A stretch of 64,000 bases of DNA from APNM01 sp040361335 (lineage in GTDB: Bacteria; Pseudomonadota; Gammaproteobacteria; Nevskiales; Salinisphaeraceae). This document shows positions 41,460 to 50,415 of this stretch, in pieces. The stretch spans positions 21,662-85,661 of the forward strand of contig NZ_APNM01000014.1 in assembly GCF_040361335.1 (NCBI RefSeq). The letters are read 5' to 3'. Below the pieces are notes generated by a model. That model did not search any database. It saw only the letters and a program-made list of their open reading frames with translations, and was not told the DNA's origin. The position numbers were made by a program, and so were the translations under genes. Every line of letters starts with the position of its first letter. Within the stretch, counting starts at the first letter, position 1.

Positions 41460-42553
41460 GATGTCCTCCCTTCGTTCCCGCACCGTTCGACAAGATATTC
41501 CGGGCCGATCGCGGACACGTCGCGGCAGCCCACCAGGGCCATGGTGTCCGCGAGCTCGCGCCGCAGGAGCTCCAGCACCGCGCCCACGCCGGGACCGCCG
41601 GCGGCGGCCAGCCCCCAGAGGACCGGCCGGCCCAGGAACACGGCGCGCGCGCCGCGCGCCAGGGCCTTGAAGACGTCGCCGCCGCGGCGGATGCCGCCGT
41701 CGACGTAGACCTCGCCGCGACCGGCCACGGCCTCGACCACCTCGGGCAGCACGTCGATGGTGGCCGGGCAGCCGTCGAGTTGGCGGCCACCGTGGTTGGA
41801 GACGATCACGCCGGCGGCGCCGTGTGCCATCGCCAGGGCGCCGTCCTCGGCCACGCACACGCCCTTGACCAGCACCGGCAGGTCGGTGATCGAGCACAGC
41901 CAGTCGAGATCGTCCCAGCCCAGGGCGCCGTCGAGCATGGACGCCACGTAATTGGCCAGGCCGGAGCCCTCGCCGGCGGGGAAGTCGGCCTTGCCCGCCG
42001 GCGACAGGTTCTCGACCGACAGTCCCGCGGGCAGCGAGAAGTTGTTGCGCACGTCGGCCTCGCGCTTGCCCCAGACCGGCGTGTCCACGGTGAGCACGAT
42101 GGCCTGGGCGCCGGCGGCCTCGGCCCGCGCCACCAGGTCGCGCGTCACCGCGCGGTCCTTGTAGATGTAGAGCTGGAAGAAGCGGGGGCCGCTGGCGGCC
42201 GCGAACACCTCCTCCATGGCCGTGTTCGACAGACCGCTCAGGATGAACAGCGTGCCGGCCTCGCCGGCGGCGCGCACCGTGCCCAGCTCGCCGTCCTCGT
42301 GCGCCATGCGGTGAAAGGCGGTCGGCGCCACCGCGATCGGCATCGACACGTCGTGGCCGAGGATACTCGTTCGCAGATCCGGCTCCCCGACGCCGGCGAG
42401 TACCCGATAGCGCAGACCGATACGACGGTAGGCCGCACTATTGTCCCGCAGGGTGAGCTCGTCGAGGGCGCCGCCCGCGTAATACTCGTAGGCCGCCTTG
42501 TCGAGGCGGGCTTGCGCGGCGGCCGCATAGTCCGCCAGATTCACCAAGTCCAT
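41456..42553 (-). CDS. FMN-dependent alpha-hydroxy-acid oxidase/dehydrogenase
   Basis: 365 aa from ATG 42553; the longer reading to 42622 is less likely. It starts MDLVNLADYAAAAQARLDKA and YEYYAGGALDELTLRDN, as in glycolate/lactate oxidases. FMN and catalytic motifs: IAVAPTAFHRMAHEDGE, FQLYIYKDR, LTVDTPVWGKREAD, VKGVCVAEDGALAM and VSNHGGRQLDG with the active-site His, then YVDGGIRRGGDVFKALARGA. No membrane segment is present, so soluble oxidase (GOX/LOX-like) is likelier than membrane LldD. The substrate is not deducible. Confidence 0.9.
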   Translation of the reverse strand: MDLVNLADYAAAAQARLDKAAYEYYAGGALDELTLRDNSAAYRRIGLRYRVLAGVGEPDLRTSILGHDVSMPIAVAPTAFHRMAHEDGELGTVRAAGEAGTLFILSGLSNTAMEEVFAAASGPRFFQLYIYKDRAVTRDLVARAEAAGAQAIVLTVDTPVWGKREADVRNNFSLPAGLSVENLSPAGKADFPAGEGSGLANYVASMLDGALGWDDLDWLCSITDLPVLVKGVCVAEDGALAMAHGAAGVIVSNHGGRQLDGCPATIDVLPEVVEAVAGRGEVYVDGGIRRGGDVFKALARGARAVFLGRPVLWGLAAAGGPGVGAVLELLRRELADTMALVGCRDVSAIGPEYLVERCGNEGRTS

Positions 42554-42604
42554 GCTCGCTGTCACCGCATCGTCCGATCCGATCCGCCGCAGGATAGCAT
42601 CGCC

Positions 42605-43099
42605 ATGACCCGTACCGACCATGACACGGCCGCCAGCGCAGATGCCCTGGCCGAACGCCGGCGCCGCAGCCGCGACCGCCTGGCGCGCTGGGCCCGCTGG
42701 CTGGACGACGCCGTACGCATCCCGGTGATCGGCGTGCGGGTCGGCATCGACGCCCTGGTCGGACTGATCCCGGTGGCGGGGGACTTCGTCGGCCTGCTGC
42801 TGTCCAGCGCCCTGGTCGGGGAGGCGATCCGGCTGCGCGCGCCGCCGCGCCTGCTGGCGCGCATGGGGCTCAACCTGGCCCTGGATTTCGCGGTCGGCCT
42901 GATCCCGGTGCTGGGCGACGTCGCGGATATCGCCTGGCGGGCCAACCGCCGCAACCGGCGGCTGCTGGAGGACTGGCTCGACCGCGAACTGGCACCGCCG
43001 GCCCGTGACGCCGGCTGGCGCGCGGCCGCGGTGCTGGCGGCGGGCCTGCTGCTGGCGGCCGCGGTATCCCTGTGGCTGTTGCGCGCCCTTACGGCATGA
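42605..43099 (+). CDS. DUF4112 membrane protein
   Basis: 164 aa from ATG 42605. A basic N-terminal helix (ADALAERRRRSRDRLARWAR) precedes the domain core DDAVRIPVIGVRVGIDALVG and LIPVAGDFVGLLLSSALVGE, with a second related segment FAVGLIPVLGDVADIAWRAN; a C-terminal membrane helix follows (about 142-161). The duplicated LIPVxGD motif is diagnostic for DUF4112, function unknown. The 3' end overlaps the convergent Yip1-like gene by 11 bp, and it is divergent from the oxidase. Confidence 0.87.
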   Translation: MTRTDHDTAASADALAERRRRSRDRLARWARWLDDAVRIPVIGVRVGIDALVGLIPVAGDFVGLLLSSALVGEAIRLRAPPRLLARMGLNLALDFAVGLIPVLGDVADIAWRANRRNRRLLEDWLDRELAPPARDAGWRAAAVLAAGLLLAAAVSLWLLRALTA

Positions 43100-43658
43100 A
43101 CAGCCCGGCCACCGGCGCGCTCACCAGCATCCAGACCACCACCAGGATCACCAGCGACACCACGAAATGCGCGACGCGCCGGTTCTCCGGAATACCGAGG
43201 AACACCGGTTGGTTGCGATACAACAGCACCAGGCTGTAGATGGACAGGCCCAGGGCGGCCAGCCAGCCGATCAGCGGCACCGCGCCCACGAGCTGACCGG
43301 CGAAGCCCGGCACCGAGGCCAGGGTCACGGCCGCGAAGCCGTCGTCGAAACTGCTGCGCCCGCCGAAGCTGCCCGCGATAAGCCCGAACACCGCGCCGGA
43401 CAGCGCCAGGGCCAACAGCCCGCCGACGAACAGCAACAGCATCTGCGCCAGCAGGCCGCCCAGACCCGGCAGCACGTTGCTGCCGAACAGCCAGGCGAGT
43501 ATCGGCGCCAGGACCGCGACCGCGGCCGCCATGGGCACCGCCACCGCGAAGGCGGTATCCCGCCAACCGGTCCGGCGCGAGCGAAACGCCCGCCAGGTCG
43601 GTTCGGGTTGGAGGACCGCTCCCTTGAGCAATTCGAATGTCTTGTTCCAATCCCGCAT
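43089..43658 (-). CDS. Yip1-family integral membrane protein
   Basis: 189 aa from ATG 43658. After MRDWNKTFELLKGAVLQPEP (a typical amphipathic start with P-x-x-T/W motif) come five membrane helices. The pattern around FDDGFAAVTLASVPGFAGQL and LGLSIYSLVLLYRNQPVFLG is characteristic of bacterial Yip1/YIPF-like proteins. Function in bacteria unknown. It is followed on the same strand by no gene and overlaps the DUF4112 gene tail to tail. Confidence 0.8.
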   Translation of the reverse strand: MRDWNKTFELLKGAVLQPEPTWRAFRSRRTGWRDTAFAVAVPMAAAVAVLAPILAWLFGSNVLPGLGGLLAQMLLLFVGGLLALALSGAVFGLIAGSFGGRSSFDDGFAAVTLASVPGFAGQLVGAVPLIGWLAALGLSIYSLVLLYRNQPVFLGIPENRRVAHFVVSLVILVVVWMLVSAPVAGLFMP

Positions 43659-43705
43659 CGGTGGTCTCCGCGATGGGCCGTCCCTCGAGCCGGGCGGCGA
43701 CGGCT

Positions 43706-44941
43706 TCAAGTCTCCACGATCTCCGGCTGGGAATACATCACCTCTTCCGGCGCCACGAAATGGGGCACGGCCACGGTCTGGTTGCGGCCGCGGCGCTTGG
43801 CCTCGTACAGGGCCGCGTCCGCCCGTTCCAGGAACGCCATCGGGTCCTGCCCGGCGGTCGGCACCGTGGCCGCCGCGCCGCAGCTCACGCTCACGAAATC
43901 CCCGACCGGCGAGGCCTCGTGCGGCAACCCCAGTGCCGCGACCCGCTGCCGCGCCCGCTCGGCGATATCCACCAGCACCTCGGCCGGATCCAGGTCGAAC
44001 CAGACCAGCAGGAACTCCTCGCCGCCGTAGCGCACGGCGATATCCAGCGGCCGCTGGGCCTGCGCGGCCAGGGCCCGCGCCAAGGCCCGCAGGCAGTCGT
44101 CGCCGGCCAGGTGACCCTTGGCATCGTTGTAGGCCTTGAAATAGTCGACATCGAAGAAGGCCACGGCGATCCGACGGCGCTCGCGCTGGGCCTGGGCCCA
44201 CAAGCGCGGGAACTGCTCGTCCAGGTAGCGTCGGTTGTGCAGCCCGGTCAGGCCGTCGCGGTTGGCCTCGCTGCGGAGCTGGCGGGCCGCCAGGAACTCG
44301 TGGCGACGGCTGTACTCGTGCGAATAGGCCCCGATCGCGCCGATGACGTTGGCGCTGATCAGGTACAGCACGTGCCGCGGCAGACGTCCCTGCTCCGGCG
44401 ACCACGCGATCTCGCTGAGGACGAACGTCAGCACGAGCAGCACACCGAACGCCAGGGCCTGCGGGAAACGCAGCCCCACCGCGAAATACCCGACCATGAG
44501 CAGGAGCAGCATGCCCTCGTAGGGGAACGGCTCGCCTTGCCGATAGGCCTGCGCATAGAGCGAGAACAGACCGACCGTCACCGCGGACAGGCAGGCAAGC
44601 GACAACACCGCGAGACGCAGCCGCTCGACATACGACCCCAGCCAGGCCAATGCCAGTATCGGGGCCAGCACGACGCCCTGCACGAAAAACGCCATGTGGT
44701 TGAGCGGCGGGGCGTACGCGTGCAGGTTATGCAACGAGAACACGAGCAGGATCATCGCGCCGAACAGAAACACGACCCTGGCCTGGCCGCGATTGACCGC
44801 GTCGTAGTAGACGCGGAACTCGCTCTCCAGGCCGGGCTCGAAGTGCAGTCGGTGGAACCCCCGCCGTGCCCCGTCGTTTTGGAAGGCATCGGAGGGCAAC
44901 CGACCGGCGGATTCGGCATGCTTGCCGCGGCTATCCACCAT
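43706..44941 (-). CDS. membrane diguanylate cyclase (GGDEF) with I-site
   Basis: 411 aa from ATG 44941; a longer reading to 45097 is possible. The N-terminal part includes LHFEPGLESEFRVYYDAVNR, followed by about six membrane helices, a layout shared with the cyclase at 25117-26274. The catalytic domain has LTGLHNRRYLDEQFPRLW, FFDVDYFKAYNDAKGHLAGD and the active site YGGEEF with inhibitory RPLD five residues before it. It should synthesise cyclic di-GMP. No effector gene is nearby; the signal is unknown. Confidence 0.9.
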   Translation of the reverse strand: MVDSRGKHAESAGRLPSDAFQNDGARRGFHRLHFEPGLESEFRVYYDAVNRGQARVVFLFGAMILLVFSLHNLHAYAPPLNHMAFFVQGVVLAPILALAWLGSYVERLRLAVLSLACLSAVTVGLFSLYAQAYRQGEPFPYEGMLLLLMVGYFAVGLRFPQALAFGVLLVLTFVLSEIAWSPEQGRLPRHVLYLISANVIGAIGAYSHEYSRRHEFLAARQLRSEANRDGLTGLHNRRYLDEQFPRLWAQAQRERRRIAVAFFDVDYFKAYNDAKGHLAGDDCLRALARALAAQAQRPLDIAVRYGGEEFLLVWFDLDPAEVLVDIAERARQRVAALGLPHEASPVGDFVSVSCGAAATVPTAGQDPMAFLERADAALYEAKRRGRNQTVAVPHFVAPEEVMYSQPEIVET

Positions 44942-45069
44942 GGTCACGCCCCGATCCGGCCCACGGGACGGCACCCTGCGCGCTGCATCGCAACAACGGA
45001 CGCCGGCGACGACCGTTCGTGCCTCGGCGGATACCGCTTGTTTGCGGGAAAATCCGGCTTGCCGGCAGG

Positions 45070-45078
45070 TTATGCACA
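45070..45078 (+). promoter_or_regulatory. DnaA-box match
   Basis: TTATGCACA, a perfect match to the TTATNCACA DnaA-box consensus, upstream of the diguanylate cyclase start and 333 bp before priA. A second, TTATCCACA, lies 187 bp away with an AT-rich stretch between. Confidence 0.5.
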
Positions 45079-45144
45079 ATGCCGCTCCCAGGAACATGAG
45101 CCCCGATTAAAGTCAACCTCCGTCCCGACGATAGCGGACACCCT

Positions 45145-45230
45145 TCGTAATGTGTTGTTTCCATTTTCATTATTTTTATATTACGAAAATCGATTGAAAT
45201 AAGACGCAAGATTGCCACAAAAAATCGCTA
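45145..45230. other. AT-rich segment in the dgc-priA divergent gap
   Basis: This segment stands out sharply from a genome near 70 % GC (for example TTTCATTATTTTTATATTAC and AAATCGATTGAAATAAGACG). A possible sigma-70-like promoter TTGTTT-N16-TATATT lies at 45155-45182 on the plus strand. The 461-bp gap 44942-45402 has no gene and, unlike most gaps here, no family A-C repeat. Confidence 0.6.
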
Positions 45231-45256
45231 GGCCGGGGGCGAGACTATCCCCAAAG

Positions 45257-45265
45257 TTATCCACA
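45257..45265 (+). promoter_or_regulatory. DnaA-box match (TTATCCACA)
   Basis: TTATCCACA in CCCCAAAGTTATCCACAGGC, the strongest DnaA-box sequence. It is 138 bp upstream of priA. With the box at 45070 and the AT-rich segment it could control priA or titrate DnaA. Confidence 0.55.
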
Positions 45266-45402
45266 GGCCTGCCGCCCGCGATCCCGCGACTTTCCGCGCT
45301 TCCCGCCGGTCAGCATGCCATGACCGGACATCACCACCCCACCTTGCGGCAGGTCGCGGCGGGTTTCCACCATCGGCGGCCACGAGCGATTAGACTGTCG
45401 CC

Positions 45403-47577
45403 ATGAGCCGAGCCATCCGCGTGGCCGTGCCGGCCCCGCTGCACGGCGGCTTCGACTATCTCCCGCCGGCCGCCGGACCGGCGCCGGTGCCCGGCGCGCG
45501 CGTGCGGGTGCCGTTCGGGCGCCGCCGGCTGGTGGGCGTGGTCACGGCCACCAGCACCGAGCCCGCCGTGGCCGGCGGGCGGCTGCGCCGCATCGAGGCC
45601 GTGCTCGACAGCGAGCCCGTGCTGCCGCCCGGCCTGCGCGAACTCTGCACCTGGGCCGCGCGCTACTACCACCACCCCTTGGGCGAGGTCTATGCCGCCA
45701 CGCTGCCGGTGCTGCTGCGGCAGGGGCGGCCGGCCGAGCGGCGCCCGCCGCGGCTCTGGCGGCTCACCGAGACCGGCCGCGCCCTGGACGGGGCCGACCT
45801 CGCGCGCGCCCCCCGTCAGCAAGAGATATGGCGGGTGCTGGCGGACGCCCCCGCCGGCCTGACCACGGCCGCCCTGCGCGAGCGCTGCCCGGCCCCGGCG
45901 GACACGCTGCGGCGGATGGCCGCCCACGGCTGGATCGAATCGGTCGCCGCGGCGCCGGCAGCGCCGGCCGCAGGCGCGCCGACGCCGGCGCTTGGCCCCG
46001 AGCAGGCAGCGGCGGTCGGCGCCGTGGGCTCGGATTTCGCAGTGCACCTGCTGCACGGCGTCACCGGCAGCGGCAAGACCGAGGTCTACCTGGCGCTGGT
46101 CGAGCGGGCCCTGGCGGCGGGCCGGCAGGCCCTGATCCTGGTGCCGGAGATCGGCCTCACGCCGCAGCTCATCGAGCGCTTCTCGAACCGTCTGGCCACG
46201 CCCATCGCGGTGCTGCACTCGGGCCTGGGCGATGCCGAACGCCTGGACGCCTGGCTGGCGGCCCGCGAGGGCAGCGCCGGCGTGGTCCTGGGCACCCGCT
46301 CGGCGGTGTTCACGCCGCTGGCGCGGCCCGGCTTGATCGTGGTGGACGAGGAGCACGATCCCTCTTACAAGCAACAGGACGGCCTGCGTTACTCGGCGCG
46401 CGACCTGGCCGTGCGCCGGGCCCAGATCGAGGACGTGCCGGCGGTGCTCGGCTCCGCCACGCCGGCCCTGGAGACCCTGCACAACGCCCGCCGCGGCCGC
46501 TACCGGCACCTGCGCCTGACCCGGCGCGCCACCGGCGCCGACATCCCCGCGGTGCGGCTGCTGGACGTACGCAGCCGCAAGCTCTCGGAGGGGCTCTCGG
46601 AACCGCTGCTGCAGCGCATCGCCCACCATCTGGAGGGCGGCGGTCAGGCCCTGCTGTTCCTCAACCGGCGCGGCTACGCCCCGGCCCTGATCTGCCACGA
46701 CTGCGGCTGGATCGCCCACTGCCGGCGCTGCGACGCCGCGCTCACCCTGCACCGCGGCGGGCGCCGCCTGGATTGCCACCATTGCGGCGCCCAGCGGTCG
46801 CCGCCCGCCGTCTGCGAACACTGCGGCGGCAAGGAGCTGATCGCCGTGGGCGAGGGCACGGAGCGCGTCGCCGCCGCCCTGCGCGCGCGCTTTCCGGACG
46901 TCCGCCTGGCCCGCTTCGACCGCGACGCGGTCGCCGCCAAGGGCCGCCTGGAGGACCTGCTGGCCGAGGTCCGCAGCGGCGCGGCCCGGCTGCTGGTGGG
47001 CACCCAGATGCTGGCCAAGGGCCACGATTTCCCGGACCTGTCGCTGGTGGGTGTGGTGAACGCCGACCACGGCCTGTTCTCGGCCGACTTCCGCGCCTTC
47101 GAGCGCATGGCCCAGCTCGTGACCCAGGTGGCCGGCCGCGCCGGGCGCGGCGACCGGGCCGGCGAGGTGGTGCTCCAAACCCGGCATCCCGACCATCCGC
47201 TGCTACGGCGGCTGCTGGAATCCGGCTACGACGCCTTCGCCGAGGCCATGCTCGCCGAGCGCGAGGCGGTGGGCCTGCCACCGTTCGGGCACCTGGCCCT
47301 GCTGCAGGCGGAGGCCCCGGGCGCCGAGGCGCCGGCCCGTTTCCTGGACGCCGCCGCGGACCTGGCCGGCGACGCCGCCGGGGTCGAGCTCTGGGGGCCG
47401 GCCCCGGCGCCGATGGAACGCCGCGCCGGCCGCTACCGCTTCCACCTGCTGCTGCGCGCCGGTCGCCGGGGCGACCTGCACCGCTTCCTGGACGCCTGGC
47501 TGCCCCGGCTCGCCGAGCTGCCCGGCGCCCGGCGGGTGCGCTGGGCGATCGACGTGGATCCGCAGGATCTCATTTGA
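45403..47577 (+). CDS. priA: primosomal protein N' (replication restart helicase PriA)
   Basis: 724 aa, normal length. The N-terminal 3' DNA-binding domain begins IRVAVPAPLHGGFDYLPP. Helicase motifs: Walker A GVTGSGKTEVYL, DEEHDPSYKQQ (motif II), GSATPALET, and the zinc-binding insert with four Cys pairs (CHDCGWIAHCRRCDAALTLH and CHHCGAQRSPPAVCEHCGG). Motifs V and VI follow in GTQMLAKGHDFPDL and QVAGRAGRGDRAGEV. It reloads the replisome at stalled forks. Upstream are DnaA-box matches. Confidence 0.95.
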   Translation: MSRAIRVAVPAPLHGGFDYLPPAAGPAPVPGARVRVPFGRRRLVGVVTATSTEPAVAGGRLRRIEAVLDSEPVLPPGLRELCTWAARYYHHPLGEVYAATLPVLLRQGRPAERRPPRLWRLTETGRALDGADLARAPRQQEIWRVLADAPAGLTTAALRERCPAPADTLRRMAAHGWIESVAAAPAAPAAGAPTPALGPEQAAAVGAVGSDFAVHLLHGVTGSGKTEVYLALVERALAAGRQALILVPEIGLTPQLIERFSNRLATPIAVLHSGLGDAERLDAWLAAREGSAGVVLGTRSAVFTPLARPGLIVVDEEHDPSYKQQDGLRYSARDLAVRRAQIEDVPAVLGSATPALETLHNARRGRYRHLRLTRRATGADIPAVRLLDVRSRKLSEGLSEPLLQRIAHHLEGGGQALLFLNRRGYAPALICHDCGWIAHCRRCDAALTLHRGGRRLDCHHCGAQRSPPAVCEHCGGKELIAVGEGTERVAAALRARFPDVRLARFDRDAVAAKGRLEDLLAEVRSGAARLLVGTQMLAKGHDFPDLSLVGVVNADHGLFSADFRAFERMAQLVTQVAGRAGRGDRAGEVVLQTRHPDHPLLRRLLESGYDAFAEAMLAEREAVGLPPFGHLALLQAEAPGAEAPARFLDAAADLAGDAAGVELWGPAPAPMERRAGRYRFHLLLRAGRRGDLHRFLDAWLPRLAELPGARRVRWAIDVDPQDLI

Positions 47578-47726
47578 TCCGCACCATCGCGGGTCAAATC
47601 GTTTCATGTCTCATGCGGCTGGGCTGCCTCGAACGAACCGGCAACCCGAGGCTTGCCGGCTAGCCGCTCGCCGGTGCAGCCGTTAAACTGCACGGCCTTT
47701 CCACCCGACACCCGTTGCGAGCCACC

Positions 47727-49469
47727 TTGAAGACGCACCTGCAGGAGCTCCTGAGCCGGGCGGTGGCGGCGGCGCTGCCCGAGGTCGAGGCGCCGTCGGT
47801 GCCGCACATCGAGCGTACCCGCGACGCCGCGCACGGCGATTTCGCGACCAACCTGGCGATGACCCTGGCCAAGCCGGCGCGGCGCCCGCCGCGCGAGCTG
47901 GCCGAGGCGATCGTGGCGGCGATGCCGGAATCGGAACTGGTGGACCGCGTCGAGATCGCGGGGCCGGGCTTCATCAACATCTTCCTGACCCCGGCGGCGC
48001 TGCAGTCGGTGGCCACGACCGTGCTCGACGCCGGCGAGGCCTACGGCACCAGCGACGCGGGCGCCGGCCGGCGGGTGATCGTGGAGTTCGTCTCCGCCAA
48101 CCCCACGGGCCCCCTGCATGTCGGCCACGGCCGCGGCGCCGCCTACGGTGACTGCGTGGCGCGCCTGCTGGCGGCCGCGGGCTTCGACGTGCACCGCGAG
48201 TACTACGTCAACGACGCCGGCCGGCAGATGGACATCCTCGCCCTGTCCCTGTGGTTGCGCTACCTGGAGGCCGCCGGCGAGACCCTGACCTACCCCAGCA
48301 ACGCCTACCGCGGCGGCTATGTCCGCGAGGCCGCGGACCGCCTGCTCGCCGAACATGGCGAGCGCTTCCGGCATCCGGCCGCGGCGGTATTCGAGGACGT
48401 GCCCGCGGACGCCCCCGACGGCGGCGACAAGGATGCCCACGTCGACGGCCTGATCCGGCGCGCGAAGGCCCTGCTGGGCGACGACGCCTTCCGCGAGCTG
48501 CTGGACTTCATCCTCGCCGACCAGATCGCCGACATCGAGGACGACCTGGCCGGCTTCCGGGTGGGCTACGACCGCTGGTTCTCCGAGCGCGGCCTGGTGG
48601 ACGACGGCGCGGTGGCGGCGGCCATCGAACGGCTGCGCGAGGGCGGTCACGTGTACGAGGCCGAGGGCGCCACCTGGTTCGCGGCCTCGCGCTTCGGCGA
48701 CGAGAAGGACCGGGTGCTGATCCGCAGCGGCGGCGGCCATACCTATTTCGCCGCCGACATCGCCTACCACCTGCACAAGCTCGACCGCGGCTACGACCGG
48801 CTGGTGGACATCTGGGGCGCCGACCACCACGGCTACGTGCCGCGGGTGACCGCCGCGGTGCGGGCGCTGACCGGCGCCGAGGACCGGCTGGCGGTGCAAC
48901 TGGTGCAGTTCGCCAACCTCTACCGCGGCAGCGAGCGCCTGCCCATGTCCACGCGCGCCGGCGAGTACGTGACCCTGCGCGAGCTGCGCGACGAGGTGGG
49001 CGTGGACGCGGCCCGCTACTTCTACGTGATGCGCTCCAACGACCAGCACCTGGACTTCGACCTGGAGCTGGCCAAGTCGCAGAGCAACGACAACCCGGTC
49101 TACTACATCCAGTACGCCCACGCCCGGGTGTGCAGCGTCGACACCCAGCTCGCCGACCGCGGCTGGGCATTCGAGCGCGACGCCGCCGACCTGTCCCGCC
49201 TGGACACCGACCACGAGCAGCGCCTGCTCACCGCGCTGTCGCGCTACCCGGAGGTGATCGAGACGGCGGCCCTGGGCTACGCCCCGCACACGCTGGCGCA
49301 CTATCTGCGCGACACCGCCGACGCCTTCCACAGCTACTACAACGCGCATACCTTCCTGGTCGAGGACGCGGCCCTGCGCAACGCCCGCCTGGCCCTGGTC
49401 TACGCCACCCGCCGGGTGCTGGCCAACGGCCTCGAACTGCTGGGCGTCTCCGCGCCCGAATCCATGTGA
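47727..49469 (+). CDS. argS: arginyl-tRNA synthetase
   Basis: 580 aa from TTG 47727; TTG 47715 is also possible and no ATG fits. The start was chosen because KTHLQELLSRAVAAAL aligns with usual N-termini. The HIGH motif is GPLHVGHGRGAAYGD; the KMSKS-equivalent is RLPMSTRAGEYVTL, lacking the first Lys as many ArgS do. The C-terminal DALR anticodon-binding domain ends LANGLELLGV. A non-ATG start suggests limited translation. The SPOR gene follows after 26 bp, as in many gammaproteobacteria. Confidence 0.94.
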   Translation: MKTHLQELLSRAVAAALPEVEAPSVPHIERTRDAAHGDFATNLAMTLAKPARRPPRELAEAIVAAMPESELVDRVEIAGPGFINIFLTPAALQSVATTVLDAGEAYGTSDAGAGRRVIVEFVSANPTGPLHVGHGRGAAYGDCVARLLAAAGFDVHREYYVNDAGRQMDILALSLWLRYLEAAGETLTYPSNAYRGGYVREAADRLLAEHGERFRHPAAAVFEDVPADAPDGGDKDAHVDGLIRRAKALLGDDAFRELLDFILADQIADIEDDLAGFRVGYDRWFSERGLVDDGAVAAAIERLREGGHVYEAEGATWFAASRFGDEKDRVLIRSGGGHTYFAADIAYHLHKLDRGYDRLVDIWGADHHGYVPRVTAAVRALTGAEDRLAVQLVQFANLYRGSERLPMSTRAGEYVTLRELRDEVGVDAARYFYVMRSNDQHLDFDLELAKSQSNDNPVYYIQYAHARVCSVDTQLADRGWAFERDAADLSRLDTDHEQRLLTALSRYPEVIETAALGYAPHTLAHYLRDTADAFHSYYNAHTFLVEDAALRNARLALVYATRRVLANGLELLGVSAPESM

Positions 49470-49495
49470 GAGCCATCCGGAAGCGAGAACCCTGA

Positions 49496-50131
49496 ATGGC
49501 ACGCGACTACGCCCGTAACCGCAGCGGCGGCGGCAAGAAGAAGCGAAACACCCGCAGCCGCCCCGCCGCCAAGCGCCGCAACGACGGCCCGCCGGGCTGG
49601 GTCTGGCTGGTCTGCGGCGTCTGCCTGGGCCTGGTCGTGGCGGCCGGCGTCTACGTGTTCGGCCGCGCCGGCGGCATGTCCGGCCTGACCATCACCACCG
49701 TGGACAGCGACAATCCCCCGGCCGAACGCCGCCCGGCCGGCAAGGACGGCGGCGGCGACAAGAAAAGCGAGCCGCGCTTCGCCTTCTACGAGATGCTGCC
49801 CAACTACGAGGTGGTGATCCCGGAGGAGGAATACGAGAACGGCGATAGCGACGGCGCCACCGCCAAGACCTCGCCCAAGGTCCGCCAGCCGGGCCGCTAC
49901 CGCATCCAGGCCGGCTCCTTCTCCGAGTACGCCGACGCCGACCGCCGCAAGGCCGAGCTGGCCCTGCTGGGGCTGGAGTCCGAGATCCAGAGCGTGAAGC
50001 TGGACGACGGCCGCACCGTCTACCGCGTGCGCAGCGGCCCCGTCGAGGAACTGGAACGCCTCAACGGCATCCTCAAGCGCCTGCGCGAGAACGACATCGA
50101 CACGCTGGTGATGCGGGCGCGGGAAGAATGA
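49496..50131 (+). CDS. SPOR-domain cell-division protein (FtsN-like)
   Basis: 211 aa. A cytoplasmic basic tail (RNRSGGGKKKRNTRSRPAAK), one membrane helix (about 35-55, WVWLVCGVCLGLVVAAGVYV), a periplasmic linker rich in Pro/Lys/Asp, and the SPOR domain (about 137-207, starting RYRIQAGSFSEYADADRRKA). SPOR binds denuded glycan at the septum. The argS-SPOR order matches the ftsN neighbourhood of Pseudomonas and relatives, so FtsN function is probable though the essential motif is not obvious here. Confidence 0.87.
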   Translation: MARDYARNRSGGGKKKRNTRSRPAAKRRNDGPPGWVWLVCGVCLGLVVAAGVYVFGRAGGMSGLTITTVDSDNPPAERRPAGKDGGGDKKSEPRFAFYEMLPNYEVVIPEEEYENGDSDGATAKTSPKVRQPGRYRIQAGSFSEYADADRRKAELALLGLESEIQSVKLDDGRTVYRVRSGPVEELERLNGILKRLRENDIDTLVMRAREE

Positions 50132-50141
50132 TTTGCAAGAA

Positions 50142-50408
50142 GATTAACCACAGAGGCACAGAGGGCACAGAGGCAAGAGAACTAACCACAGGGACACAGA
50201 GGCACGGAGAGAAAAGCAAGATATAGAAGAGAAACATCCAGGGCGTGACAAGGGACGGTCAGGCCCATTTCCGGCAACTGTGGCATGCCGGGAACTCTTC
50301 GCTTATCCCGCTCTGCTACTTTTACTTCCTCTGTGTCTCTGTGCCTCTGTGGTTAGTCTCTTACTGACCTCGCAGCCTCTGTGCCCTCTGTGCCTCTGTG
50401 GTTAGCCT
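50142..50408. repeat. Family A compound repeat, copy 8
   Basis: Left arms at 50145-50175 and 50183-50208 (AACCACAGAGGCACAGAGGG type) face right arms at 50328-50355 and 50376-50405 (CTCTGTGCCTCTGTGGTTAG). The centre (50284-50310, CATGCCGGGAACTCTTCGCT followed by TATCCCG) is the inverse of the linker at 4483-4509. The whole 284-bp gap between the convergent SPOR and receptor-channel genes is repeat. Confidence 0.88.
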
Positions 50409-50415
50409 TATCAAG

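Noticed and set aside
45070..45265. Chromosomal origin oriC
   Set aside because: Only two DnaA boxes, no dnaA, gidA, rpmH or parAB neighbourhood. Kept only as DnaA-box matches.
47638..47659. Hairpin CCGGCAA/TTGCCGG after priA as terminator
   Set aside because: The stem is short and no T-run follows; too weak to list as a terminator.
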